This document shows, one piece after another, positions 22,300 through 34,370 of a stretch of 64,000 nt of DNA (the first letter of the stretch is position 1; every line of letters starts with the position of its first letter). The DNA is from Moringa oleifera (taxonomy: Eukaryota; Streptophyta; Magnoliopsida; Brassicales; Moringaceae), in assembly GCA_021397835.1 (NCBI GenBank), contig JAJFZO010000355.1, forward strand, positions 24,967 to 88,966, read 5' to 3'. A model generated the notes under the pieces. That model made no database searches and was not told the origin of the DNA. It saw only the letters and a program-made list of their open reading frames with translations. Position numbers and translations under genes: made by a program.

Positions 22300-22900
22300 T
22301 TTTAACCTCGATGATTGATAAAAGAGAATGCTTCGATTCAATGCATCACAACAACATTTTGAATACTAGATTTATGCTTGATACTAAAGTTGTAAGATTA
22401 CAAGAATTCAACCCAAGCTGCATGTCTCTTATCTAACTTGTGTTGGTGATTGATGAGCTTTAATGCTTCATGATCAAAATAAAGAAAAGAAAAAAGCTTT
22501 GCAAGAAGGTATTGACTCCAATGATACAAGGCTCTATAAATCGCATAAAACTCCATGTCATAATTTCAATACTTCCTACGGCTATTATTAAGCTTCTCAC
22601 TAAAAAAGGTAATGGGTTTTCCTTCTTGACTTAAAGCAGCACCAATACCAGCATTAGAAGCATCACATTCAAGTTCAAATACCTTGTCAGAATTAGGAAG
22701 AATTAAAGTATGAGCTTCTGTCACATTTCTTTTCACCAACTCAAAAGCATCATCGGCTTCATAGTCTACTTAAATTTATCACCTTTCAAGCATTCGGTGA
22801 TTAAAGCAACAATAAAACATAAACCCTTAATGAACTGCTTGTAAAAAGAAAAGTTGATCCATGGAAACTCTGAACATCATGCAAACAAGCAGGTGTTGGC
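22300..22900 (-). pseudogene. RNase H region of chromovirus-like element, remnant
   Basis: The minus-strand reading MEFYAIYRALYHWSQYLLAK, FDHEALKLINHQHKLDKRHA and WVEFL.SYNFSIKHKSS matches the plant Ty3/gypsy RNase H. The usual TDH is FDH here, and several stops occur. Confidence 0.78.
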
Positions 22901-23046
22901 TAATTGAGAATAACATTTACCTTACTTTGATCCATCATAATTCTTTTTTTTGAAACAACATACCTTCAAAACAACATACCCTAAAAACATCACATTAGGA
23001 GTAAAGAATTCACATTTTCTCAAATTAGTACAATGTTTTTACTCTC

Positions 23047-23424
23047 TCAAAATAAGAAATAGCTATTAAGATGATCCATATTCTCCTTTTCATTTTTGCT
23101 GTTCATCAACATGTCATCAAAGAGAACCATAACAAAAGAACCAATGCATGGCTTAAGTATGTGATTCATAAATCGCATGAAAGTACTAAGTGCATTAGAC
23201 AATCCAAATGGCATGGTCAACCATTCATATAAACCATCTGTTGTTTTAAATGCTATCTTCCATTCTTGTTCGGGCCTCATTCTCATTTGATGGTAACCAC
23301 TTCTCAAATATATTTTAGAAAAAATAGATGCACCACACAATTGATCAAGTAAATCATTTGACCTTGGAATTGAAAACCGGTAATCAATTATGATTTTGTT
23401 CATAGCATAGTTATTCATATACAT
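23047..23424 (-). pseudogene. Reverse transcriptase core of chromovirus-like element
   Basis: 126 open codons on the minus strand: [56 protein letters not shown] and [14 protein letters not shown]. This is the RT palm of plant Ty3/gypsy. The catalytic box is LFDD where YFDD or YVDD is expected, and the first catalytic Asp of the SKIDLRSGYHQ motif is replaced by Tyr. RT continues, broken, to about 22900. Confidence 0.92.
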
Positions 23425-23439
23425 CCTTTAAGAACCATC

Positions 23440-24175
23440 CTTCTTGGCACTAATAAGGTGGTCAGAGCGCATGGACTCATGCCTTTACGAATCAACCTTT
23501 TTCTCACGGAGTCATCAATTTGCCTTTAAAGTTCTTCCTACTTTTTAGGACTTATTCTGTAGGTTGCTTTATTTGGAAGAACAGCCCTTAGAACAAGGCC
23601 AATGTAATGTTGAATGTGCCTTAAAGGTGGAAAGAAACTTATTCAAAATTGGATTCATGATTTTTGGTGGTTCATTGTGCTGTGTACTCTTCTCGACAAC
23701 CACAACAACAAAAACAATTCCACCTCTCTTTAGTTCATCCTTGAGTTGATCATAGGACATAAGAGCACTAACTTCTTTCTTTGTTAAATTTGCTTGAGTA
23801 TGTTGCAATGAAGCTACAATGATCTCTTATCATTTACTTCGAAAGAATAAGTATGCTTATAACCATCATACAATACCATCTGATCATATGGCCAAGGTCT
23901 GCCTAACAACAAATGATAAGCATTTATCGGAGCAACATCATACCATACTTCATTTTTACAATTCTTTTCAATAGAAAATGAGACTAAGCACCTTTTAGTT
24001 ATCTTAATTTCAATCCTTTTTTGTAGCTATCACAATTGGTAATGATTTGGATGTGAAATAGTGTCCAACTTAGGCTTCTACACCATTAACAAGTATACCA
24101 CATTCTCAAAGTTGCCATTATCGATGATCACCAAATACACCTGCCATGAGAAGTACATTTGGTATGGAACACATT
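23440..24175 (-). pseudogene. Protease and pre-RT spacer remnant
   Basis: Minus-strand readings give a protease-like VYLVIIDNGNFENV (DSG lost) near 24130, a SYDQLKDELKRGGIVFVVVV stretch at about 23750 and the [14 protein letters not shown] entry to RT near 23430. The 5' side ends at about 24175 where AT-rich sequence begins. Confidence 0.72.
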
Positions 24176-25200
24176 TTAATAATAAAGATATGCTTAACTT
24201 TAAATTGTGTTTGAGTTAACATCTAATTTAAATTAATTAATATATTTTATTTTTAAATATTATAATTTGATTTTATGTATAAAATTTAAATCATGATTTA
24301 ACACAATATTTACTTTAATTTTTATATTATGATAATTTGTAAAATAATAATTAAATTAATAAATATGACATTATTCAAAAATAAAAAATTTATCATAATA
24401 TTATATTTATATAAAAATAATGATATTGTATTAATATCAAAAAATACATGCAAATTTTTTATATATTTAACAACAATTAATTACTGATTTATCAACAAAA
24501 ATATAACATAAATTTAAATTTGTAGTCATATTTAAAAAATATCTTCTGAAATACGTTGTTTTCCATTTAGATAAAATCTACAATTGTGGTCCAAATGTGT
24601 TGTTCAAGGTGTTTGTTTTAAGCTTCATTTAGTAATACAATTTTTAAGGAGATGCGTTTGGACTCGGGATCAAGATTTTGCATTGATTGGGTTGTGTTGA
24701 TCATGATAATTTAATAAAATTAATCATTAAAATTTATTTATTATTTATGAATATTATTATTATATATTATAAAAAAATATCTTTATTGATTTATGTTGTG
24801 TTTAAATAATTTAATAAAATTAATTATTAAGATTTTTAAAATTTTATTACTATTATTATACATTATAAAGATGTTTTGGATAAGTGTCTTGTAAAAACCT
24901 TAATCGAATACTTCCTCTCCTAATATTTACTATGAATTTCAAAAGGTTATCGAATAAATCTTAATCGATGGTAATAGTTATATTGTGCATTGCAAAAAAT
25001 TTTATAAATTGAGAGTATTCAAATTAAAGATATTATATTATGAATTTTGATTTAAAATTTTTTATGGATTAAAAAAATATTCAAGCTATTATCATAAAAA
25101 ATTTAAAATTTTTTTAATATTATTTTTTTAAAAAATTATTATTAAATATTTAAAAAATTCATAATAAACAGTTAAAAAAATTATTCAAAATTGAAAAGTA
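24176..25200. other. AT-rich segment interrupting the retroelement
   Basis: About 1 kb of A/T-dominated sequence with no telomere-like, minisatellite or retroelement wording. It separates gag from protease in an otherwise collinear element, so it behaves as an insertion with some loss of gag C-terminus. I see no clear terminal repeats or coding potential. Confidence 0.5.
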
Positions 25201-25894
25201 AAACTCAAACCCTATAGTGTACTCCTCCACTAAAAGTTCTCTTTTTAATATCAAGTTATCAAATTCTATAGTGTACTTTTGCACTCCCAAGGTATTTAGC
25301 AATGGTTTGATCTTATGGTTCTTCAAGCTCTCTTTTTAATATCAAGTTATCAAATTCTATAGTGTACTCCTCCACTAAAAGTTTCTTTTGCTTAAAATTA
25401 TTGATTTGAGAAAGATATCTTGCCTAATATTGTCAAGTACTTCCTTTTTAATTCCTTTTTCATCTTTTCCCTCGTCACAATCTTATTCTTCCTACCAAGT
25501 TCCCTTTGTCTTTTCAAATTCTCCCACAAAAAAGATGGAACTCAAATATTCTTTTCACCACATTAAACCAATCAACTAAATCATCAATACAGATTTTACC
25601 TTCAATCTCCAAGATGTGTAACTTTGGCTTGTGCTTGTTCTGCCATTCATCTTATTCTTTATACCTTGCATGATATCCAACCATGTCTCTTGAGTGAAGA
25701 GGTGTGTCTTCATCATAAGTAAAATCTTGAGCTTCATTATCATACTGATTATCACGTCCCTTGAGTTCCTCAATCACCACAACCTTCTTATCTAATCTAC
25801 AATGCAATCTTTCAAGTTGCAACCTTAAAGACTTAATATCAACATCATGGTGACTCTCTTCACTAGTAACTTCATTTTCATTCCGTCTTGCCAT
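25200..25894 (-). pseudogene. gag N-terminal remnant with start codon
   Basis: ATG at 25894 opens 80 codons (to 25652) reading MARRNENEVTSEESHHDVD, KSLRLQLERL and VIEELKGRDNQYDNEAQDF, then stops. Further gag (LVDWFN.VKRIFEF and a VEEYTIEFDNL stretch) continues in broken frames to about 25200. The start was chosen because the same MARRN-type start follows a primer-binding-like site at 35653. The upstream part of the longer open frame (to 26056) is LTR sequence. Confidence 0.82.
25201..25380. repeat. Short duplications in gag remnant
   Basis: The words CTATAGTGTACTCCTCCACT and CTCTTTTTAATATCAAGTTA occur two or three times within about 170 bp (CTATAGTGT at 25212, near 25267 and at 25357), a local tandem duplication inside decayed gag. 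Confidence 0.7.
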
Positions 25895-25911
25895 GATTTC
25901 TAACCTTGTGC

Positions 25912-26493
25912 CCACCACCAAGTACAAGTATAAATTTGAATAGATATGAATAAAAATAGGAATAAAAGGCTTATCATCAAGTTTATTTACCAAAAGAATG
26001 TAGAAAATCACCACCCTAAAGACAATAAACAAGGGTACAAAAACTTCACAACTCACTACTCAAAGGATTATAGATAAACACCACCCAAAGAGATATAGAG
26101 ATGTTTCACATCACTCAATGACTCTCAACCAAAGAGATACAATGATGGAAGAGAGAACCTAAATAGTTTCTGAACATGCAACTTAAGTCTAAGCTATCAT
26201 CGAAGTCCAAAGCATGAAAATAAATACTACTGCATCAAACAACCCTCCATGCCTTGGGATTTTAAAAATCATTAAGTTTTAGTTGATAACTGAATTATTT
26301 AATGCATTTGTTTGTCAAAAATAGAGTTAGTCGACTTAAATAAATCTCTCTTGAAGATTACTAAGGTGCATGCCAATGGTTCACCATTAAAGAAGCTTCG
26401 ATAATATCCTTTCTAGAAAATGTTCTAAAGAGCATGCTAACTATCCTTCACATAGCATCATGGGCCTAAATATGATAATGTAATCCTGTGTCA
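25912..26493 (-). mobile_element. LTR of the chromovirus-like element (minus strand)
   Basis: About 580 bp matching the LTR family found in the telomere-like arrays, with landmarks AAAGGCTTATCATCAAGTTT, GATATAGAGATGTTTCACAT, AAGTCTAAGCTATCATCGAA and ATGGGCCTAAATATGATAAT. On the minus strand it starts TGACACAGGATTACATTATC. Its 3' end next to gag is shortened. Confidence 0.8.
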
Positions 26494-26984
26494 TTGATTA
26501 AAAAATACGAATAATACAAAGTTCATTTTGATTTTTATCTTAATATTAATTATCGAATTATTAATCTCACTCTTCATAAAATTATATAATTTAAAAAATT
26601 ATAATTAGCTAAATTTAAATTTTATGAAATATCATTAAATTTAAAATTAAATAATGTTCTTGTTACTTTTCAATCAACATGAGAATAAGGATATAAAAAA
26701 GCATTATATTATTAGATTAACCTCTTTTACTAATTCAATGATCTATAAATATTATATAACTTGTTAAAATTAGATGACATAAAACATAACTTTTTTTTTA
26801 TTAGAGAGAATTGTTCATTGGTTAACTTGCTATTAGTATATTAATAAGTAAGTCCTCTTAAAGTTGATATATAATTTATATTTGAAATAGTTTCTCTTAA
26901 TTTAAAAAAAAATATGAAAAAAGACACAAACATGGTTTTCATAAACTTTTTCCTTTGAAAAATTCCTATTTAACTCTTTAAATT
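26494..26984. other. AT-rich interval, nothing recognised
   Basis: About 490 bp of A/T-rich sequence between the LTR and module M with no repeats or coding signal that I can identify. Confidence 0.5.
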
Positions 26985-27590
26985 TGTTTGTTCTGAATTA
27001 AAAATTATAGAGTTGATATTGATACATATTAATCACTAGATATTTTTCAAATAAACTATTTAAAATTAAAATTATTTTTTTTTGTATGTGTACTAGGTTG
27101 GTATTACGTGAATAAACATAACAAAATCAAGCTGGCTAGCAATATCATAAAAATAAATTACAAAAAAATATTATTATTTTCTGTTAAACTTCAAATAAAA
27201 ATGATTTCTCATTATTTCTCCCCTAACATATCAATATTCTCACTATGAGCTTTCAAAAATATTTGAAAAAATTAAATAAAAACCATATATCACAAACTTC
27301 TCACGCCTTCTTCCATGTATTTCACATGCAAATATCATATATGCAATACTATTTTTTAATTAATCTCTTTTATGTTTATAATTAACATTGAATCAAATAC
27401 CATAATACAATGAATAATTTAATATATAATATAATAAAATTTTTCTTTCTCCTTAATATTATCATTGTGAATTCTTGGAAAAGAGAAAACTTAGATTCAA
27501 ACATACTCTTTGTTCAGAATAATAATAATACTACTAATAATTGTAATAACAATGATGATTATGATGGTAATAAAATTGATAATGATGATG

Positions 27591-27660
<70 letters not shown>

Positions 27661-28934
27661 TGATAATAATAATAAAAAATAAAAAATCATAATACAGTAA
27701 AAAATAATAAAAATAAAATTTTAAATAGAATACAAAAAAGTGGAACAAAATAAAAAAATCAAAAATAATGAAAAATAGTAAAAATTAAAAATAAGGAGAT
27801 ATTAAAATTTTTTTGACAATAGAAAATTTGGTAAAATAGAAACTACATGAAAATTTTAAAAACCAAAATATTTCTTTGAAAAAATTAAAAAAATAAAAAA
27901 TAAAGCAAACAAATTAAAAAAATTATCTCCCTTTCTCTTACTATTTTATTCTACAATCATTTATTTAATATTAATTCGTTGAAAAATAATTTAAATGAAA
28001 AACTAAAAATATAAATAGAGAAACAAAATAAAAAAGCGGTTCTCTCTTTCTCATATACTGTGACCAATTTTCTTCAATCACAATAATGCTAAGTACCTCC
28101 TAAACTTAGAGGAAGAATGAGAAATATTAAGAATACATGTTCTCTTTTAATCATTTCCCTAATCGTCAAATCAACATTATTGTGTTATGACTTTTTCATG
28201 TCAACCATTACGAACAACCACCATAAGGTTAGTTATTCCTTTGATCCATCTATAATTTCTCCTCATCTCTCTGTAAGTTATTATTGTAGTGGAGACCACC
28301 CCATTACAGTGTTGACAATGAAGGTCCTAAGGACCACTTTACAATTGCTTGGATGATACGTTCTAAATTTTTTTCCAAGATCAAACATTTTTTCTATCTC
28401 ATTGATTTATGTGAATGAATTTATGTATATGAATTGAATTGATTTTGGTAATATATTTTCAAGTTTATCTCCTTTGAAGATTCGTACTAGAAAAAAAATA
28501 AAAAAGTCAATGTGGATGATGTATCAAGTTACAAAATGATTTTTCTGGTTTTTTGGATTCTTATTTTGTTCTTAGTGAGTTGCTAGTTTGGGTTTTTGGT
28601 GGATATGAGAAATGATGTGAAATTTGAAAGAAAATATGATATGAGGATTGGCGATTTTGAATGATAATTGGTACGTAAGGAATTTAGAGAATAGGTAGGG
28701 AAGTTAAAGAAAATATGGCTAAATTTTTTTAGAAGCATTAACAAACCATTGTGTTCACATATACTTGAAAACTTTGCTTGTTATGATGGGTTATCATGGT
28801 CAAATCATAAATGGTGATCAATGTAGAGGTAGTACTACTTAAGAGATACATGTTTCATGTTCTTACATAAACCTCATTTACTTGTGTGAAGTTTTCGTTA
28901 TATTAGCATGCACCTCTTCACGTAGATTCAAACA
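26985..28934. repeat. AT-rich module M, copy 2 (most complete)
   Basis: Most complete of the M copies, about 1.95 kb. The left edge GAATTAAAAATTATAGAGTT matches 38205. It contains GTTGGTATTACGTGAATAA, an expanded AAT microsatellite, GTGACCAATTTTCTTCAATC, TCCTAAGGACCACTTTACAA and the right edge CCTCTTCACGTAGATTCAAA..CACCTAA running into CCCTAAA-type repeats. Small open frames such as 28117-28356 are not conserved in frame between copies, so I do not call genes. Confidence 0.75.
27519..27680. repeat. AAT trinucleotide microsatellite
   Basis: About 160 bp, including roughly 60 bp of uninterrupted (AAT)n near 27596-27657. Shorter, interrupted versions lie at the same place in module M copies at 13360-13440 and 38750-38830. 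Confidence 0.92.
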
Positions 28935-29402
28935 ACAACACACCTAATCACTAAACTCTAAACCCAAAACTCTAACTTCTTAACTCTTAATCCAAAACTT
29001 GGATCCCTAAATTGTAAATCCTAAACCTCAAACCATAATGCTAATCCCCAAATCTTAACCATTAAACCCTAACCCCTAAATACTTAACCCTAAACATGAA
29101 GCCCTAAGCCTCATATCTTAAACCCTAACTCGTAAACCCTATACCTTAAATCCTAAACCTAAAGCACTAACCTTGAGCCCAGACCCTTTATCCTTAAACC
29201 CTAAACTTTAATCCTTAAATGCTTAACTCTAACATTTAAGCCCAAATTCCTAAATTCTTAACCCCAAACACTACATCCTAAATACTAAACCATAAAACCT
29301 AAACCCCAAAACTTAAACCTTAAATTTTAAACAATAAGTTGTAAGTCATGAATAATAAACTCTAAACCCTATATATCATAAACCGCTACACCATAACCCT
29401 AC
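28935..29402 (+). repeat. Degenerate telomere-like array, CCCTAAA strand
   Basis: About 470 bp of CCCTAAA-type 7-bp repeats starting at the module M edge and ending at CATAACCCTACCCTCTAGATTTT, where the strand flips. Confidence 0.9.
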
Positions 29403-32400
29403 CCTCTAGATTTTACAATCTAGTTTCTTATGATTTTTGGGCCTATGGTCTATAGTTTTAGTGTTTTTGGATTGAGGTTTTGGGTTTAGTGTCCATAATC
29501 TAGGGTCTGGGGTCTTGGTTCTAGGGTCAAAGTTTCATGTTTTAAGGTCTTTGATTTAGGGTTTGATTTGGGGTTCACTTTAGGGTTTAAAGGTCTGTAG
29601 CCTAGGCTTTAAGATATAAGGTATAGGTTTTAAGGTCTAAGGTTTAGGTTTTAGGAGTGCCTTGGGTTCTACAGTTAGGGTTTAGGAATTAGAGTACAAG
29701 ATCAAGATTTTTGGGCCTAAGATCTCAAGTTTTGCAATTTTAAGGTTTTAGAGTTATATGATTTAGGTCAAATGTTCAGGGTCTTGGGTTCAATGTGTAA
29801 GTTTTAAGTTTTAGGGTCTTAAGGTTTCATGGTCTTGGATCTAGGGTTTAAAGGCCTAAGGCCTAGGGTCTATGGTATTGGGTGTAGGTTCCATGGTCTA
29901 GGGTGTGTGGTCCAGGTTCTAGAGTCTTGAGTCCAAGGATCTATGGTTTTAGGGTTGAGGAGTTAAGGCCTAGGGTTTAGATTTTGGGGTCCAAGGTCTG
30001 GAGTCTAAGGTTTAGGACTAAGATTTACAATAGAAGGCAAATAGTGTAGAGTCTAAGATCTAGGGTTTGGGATCTATATTTTAGGTTGTAAGGTTAGGAT
30101 TTTAAGGTTTAAGTTCTACTATCTAGGGTTTAGGAACTAAGGTCTTTGGTTTAGGGTCTTGGGTTTAGTGTCTACAATTTTGGCTTTAGGATCTTGGTTC
30201 ATAGGTTTAGGGTAGTCTAGGGTTTACGGTCAATGGTCTAAGGTCGAGGGTTTAAGGTTTTAGGGTTAAAGGTCTAGAGTGTCTAGCATCTTGGTTTATG
30301 GTCCAGAGTATAGAACTGTAGCCTCTAGGGTCTTGGGTTTGAGTGTTTAGGGTTAAGGGTTTAGAGTCTTCAATCTTTTAATTAGGAAGAATTTATGGTT
30401 TTTGGGTTTAGGGTAGCGTTTTAGGCTTAGAGTTAGGGTGTAGGGTTTAGAGTCCTAAATCTAAGGTTTAACATTTCAGGATGTAGAGTTTCAGAGTAGG
30501 GTTCTGAGTTTAAGGTTTTAGGATGTAGTGTTTAAGAACAGGGTGTTCAAGGTCTAAATATAGGATCTCGAGTCTAAGGTAAATGGTGTAAGGTTTAGGA
30601 TATGGACTATAGGAGTTAGTTTCTAGAGTCTAAAGTCTAATGTCTAGGTTTTAGGAAAGAGAGTCTAGTATAGTTTAAGAATTAGGGTTTCGATTTTAGG
30701 TTCTAGGATGTATGTTTAAGGTAAAGCGTGTAGGTTTAAGGTCTAGGTAATTAGAGTTTAGGGCTTAGGGTCTATGGTCTAGGGTATAAGGCCTGGGGTC
30801 TAGGTCGAGGGTTTAGGCTCTTAGGCTCAAGGTCTAACATGTAGGCTCCAAGATCTATTGTCTTAGATCCAAGGTCTAACGTTTAAGTTTTAGAATTTTA
30901 GAGTCACAATGTGTAGGGTTTTAGGATCATGGGTGTAAGATTTAAGATTTTGGGTTTAGGGTATTGGTTCTTTTGTCTAGGGTTTAGGGTCGAAGGTATT
31001 GGGTCTTGGGTTTAAGGTATAAGAGCTAGAGTCTATAGTTTAGGGCCTTGGGTATAGCGTCGAAGGTTTAGGGTGTAGAGTGTAGGGTTAAGGATTTAGG
31101 GTCTAGGGTCTAGGTTTAAGGTATAAGATCTTAGGATTTTAGGGTTTATAATCTAAAGTTTTCGAGTTTTAAGGTGTAAAGGTCTAGGGTTTCAAGTATA
31201 AGGTTTTAGAGTTTTAGGGCTTAGGTTCTAAGGTGTTGGGTCTTGGGTCTAGAATGTGAGGCCTAAAGTCTATGATTTAGGTTCTACAGTTTAGGATCTA
31301 TGGTCCAAGGGTTACTGGTTTAGGATTTAGAACGAAGGTCTTTAAGGCTTAAGGTGTATAGTGTATGGGTCAAGGATCCATGATCTAAGGTTTTAAGGTC
31401 TAAGGATTAGGGTTTTAGGGTTTAAAGTTATATGATTTTAGGTGTAGGTCTAAGATTTAGATTTTAAGGTCTCAGGTCTTAAGTTTAGGGCCTAAAGTTT
31501 ATGGTCTAGGTTCTAGGGTCTAAGGTTTTAGGATTTTAAAGTTTTTAGGTCTTACAAACTAAGTCTATCGTCTAAGCTTTAGGGTGAATGTTTCAAGATT
31601 CCAACTTCTAAGGTTTAGGGAATAAGCTTCAAGGTGTAGATTAGGCCCAAGGTCTAGGTTATGGGTTTTAGGGTCCATGATCTGAGGTTTGGAAACTAGG
31701 GTCTAAGATTTAGGAATTTAGGCTTTGTTTAAGGTTTAAGGGTCTAGGATCTAGGGCTTACGTTTTTAGCATTGAGGAATTAGGAACTAAGGTCCAAGGT
31801 TTAGGGTTTAGCATCAAGTATATAGGGTCTAAAATCTAGCATCTAAGATCTAGGTTATAAGATGTAGGTTGTAGATTTTAAGAATTTAAGGTTTCAGAGT
31901 GTATGGGTGTTAAGGTCTACGGTTTAGGGTATTGTTGTCTTAGTGTCTATTATCTAAGGTTTGAAGGTCTAGTGCCTAGGGTTAAGGTTTAATTAGATTG
32001 TCTAGCTTCTTGATTTATGATTTAGAATATAGAATTATAGGCTCTAAGGATTGGAGTTTAAGATCTATTATTTTCAGTTTAGGGTAGCATTTAGTCTAAG
32101 AGTTAGGGTCTAGGATTTAAGGTTTCAAGATATAGAGTTTCTAAAGAGGGTTCAAGGTTTAAGGTTTCAAGATATAGACTTTCTAAAAAGGGTTCAAGGT
32201 TTAAGGTTTTAGAATATAGTGTTTAAGAACAGGGTTAAGTGTTCAAGGTCTAGGTCTAAGATCTCGGGTCTGGGGTTTACGGTTTGTAGTAGAAGAGTTA
32301 CGTTTTGGGGTCTAAGGTCTTATGTCAAGGTTTCAGGAAGGAGATTTTAAGATATAAGGTTTAAGATTAGGGTCTTGGTTTTACTGTCTATGGTTCACAT

Positions 32401-33527
32401 TTTAGGATCTTGGGTCCAGGTTTTATGATTTAGGTTTATAAAAAGCATCTACATTTAAGGTCTAGCTAATTAGAGTTTAGGGCCTATGGTCTGTGGTTTA
32501 CATATAAGATCTAGGGTGTGGTGTTTATGAATTAGTGTTCCAGAGTCAAGGCTCTAGTGTTTAAGGTCTAACATGTATGGTCCTATGATTGAGATCTCCA
32601 TGGTCTAGGGTCTAGGTTTTAGGTTTTAGAATTTTACAGGCTTAAGTGTAATGTGTAGGGTTTTAGGATTATGGTTATAGGGTGTAGCATTTTGGGTTTA
32701 GGGACTACAATGTAGGTCTAGAGTCTTGGGTCTATGATTTAGGTATAAAGTCTAAGGGTTTATGGTCTAGGGCCTTCGGTATAATGTCGAAGGTTTAGGG
32801 TGTGGGATGTAGGGTCAAGGTTTTTAGAACTACAGTCTAGGTTTAGGGTATAAGGTTTTAGGATTTTAGGGGCTATAATATAGGGTTTTAGGGTTTTAAG
32901 GTGTAAAGGTCTATGGTCTCGGGTATAAGGTTTTAGAGTTTTAGGGTTTAGGTTGTAAGGTGTTGGATCTAGTATCTAAAATGTAGGGCCTAAGATCTAC
33001 AATTAAGGTTCTAGGGTTTAAGATCTACGATCCAAGGGCTAAGGTTGACGATTTAAGGTCAAAGATCCAACATTTAAACAATAAGGTATAGGGCTTTTAG
33101 GATTTAGAACTAAGGCTTGGGATTTAAAGTCATGGGTATATAGTTTATGGGTCAAGGGTCCATGGTTTTAGTAGAGTTTTAGGGTCTAAGGATTAGAGTT
33201 TTAAGGTTTGGTGTTTTAAGATTTTGGGTCTAGGGTTTAAGGTTTTGGTTTTAAGGTCTTAGGTCTAGGGCCTAAAGTTTATGGTCTAGGTTCCAAGGTC
33301 TAAAGTTTTAGGATTTTAAGAATTCAAAGTTTTAGAAACTAGCTCTATGATCTAAGCTTTATGGTGAATGTTTGAGGATTCCAACTTCTAAGGTTTAGGT
33401 TTTAAGCTCCAAAGTATAGATTAGGTCCAGGATCTAAGTTACAAGTTTTAAGGTTTTAAGGTCCATGATCTAACAAAGGTTTGGAATTTAAGGTCCAATG
33501 TTTACGGTTTAGGGTGTAAGGTGGCAT
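29403..33527 (-). repeat. Degenerate telomere-like array, TTTAGGG strand
   Basis: About 4.1 kb of 7-bp-period repeats in the opposite strand sense, dominated by TCTAGGG, TTTAGGG, TCTAAGG and TTTAAGG, so a C-for-T variant at the second base is common. There are longer internal similarities, for example 31490-31640 with 33255-33390 (CTAAGCTTTAGGGTGAATGT and CTAAGCTTTATGGTGAATGT), meaning parts were duplicated as blocks after decay. It ends at an LTR. Confidence 0.92.
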
Positions 33528-34161
33528 TGAATTATGATGGAATAGTATTTGGCATAGAAATAATATAACTTTGCTAGAAAATTTGTTTATAAGGTACTAG
33601 CACAGGTTCAAACAAATTTGAATAACAATAAGGGATAAAGGCTCATCACTCAAAAGGTTACTAAAGAGGTACAAAAAATCACCACCACCCTATGGGCAAT
33701 AAACAAGGATACGAAAACCTCTTAACCCACCATTCATAAGGTTACAAATGAGTACCACCTTAAAAGATATAGAGATGTTTCTCACTGCTCAATGGTTTTG
33801 AACCAAAGAGATACAATGATGAAAGAGAGAAATCAAAAAGCTTCTGCACACACAATCAAAGTCTAAGCTATCTTCAATGTTTAAAGCATCAAAATCAAAC
33901 AACCCTCCATGCATTGAGTCTACGAAAAACAATTAAGTTTTTACTAATGACTAGCCTATTTAATGGATTTGTTTGATAAAAATAAATGAAGTTAGTGGGT
34001 TGAAATAACTTTATCTTGAAAATTGTTAAGGTGCATGCCAACTGCTTACCACTAAAGAAGCTCCCATAACTTCCTCTCTTGAAAGTCTTCCAAGGTATAT
34101 GCCAATTACCCATCACATGGTATCATGGGCTGATTGTGATAACATAAGCATTCCCGTGTCA
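33528..34161 (-). mobile_element. Solo LTR, full length (minus strand)
   Basis: 634 bp with TG..CA ends on the minus strand (starts TGACACGGGAATGCTTATGT). It is flanked on both sides by TTTAGGG-type repeats, with no internal element sequence attached. Landmarks are AGGTGCATGCCAACTG, CAAAGAGATACAATGATGAA and GGTATCATGGGCTG. I could not identify a clean target-site duplication. Confidence 0.8.
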
Positions 34162-34370
34162 ATGATTTAGGATCTTGGGTTCAGGCTCTAGGGTGTAGGG
34201 TCTATGATTCAGGGTTTATGGTTTGCGGTTTAAAGTCTAGAGCATAAGAGTTTAGGGGTCTAAAGTCTAGGGTTGCATGGTCAAGGGTGTAGAGTCTAGG
34301 TTTTAAGGTATAAGAGTCAAGTGTTTTGGATTCAACGTTTAAGGTCGAAAGATTAGGGTTATAACGTCCA
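34162..34370 (-). repeat. Telomere-like block, TTTAGGG strand
   Basis: About 210 bp of TCTAGGG/TTTAGGG-type repeats between two LTR copies. Confidence 0.85.

Larger units (their letters stand above)
19446..26493 (-). mobile_element. Rearranged chromovirus-like Ty3/gypsy element(s)
   Basis: Read on the minus strand from 26493 downward: LTR (26493-25912), gag start (25894), gag body to about 25200, a 1-kb AT-rich insertion, protease and the pre-RT spacer (24170-23440), reverse transcriptase, RNase H, integrase to about 21275, then directly a second gag (21275-20137), protease and the first residues of a second RT, breaking off at 19446 into minisatellite. It is a composite of at least two copies of one family. 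There are stops throughout, and no second LTR is seen. Confidence 0.85.

Noticed and set aside
27410..27748. Open frames of about 60-90 codons made almost entirely of Asn or Ile
   Set aside because: They are translations of the AAT microsatellite on either strand and have no other support.
33523..34166. Target-site duplication around the solo LTR
   Set aside because: The five bases on the two sides (GGCAT and ATGAT) do not match. The flanks are repetitive and decayed, so I do not claim one.
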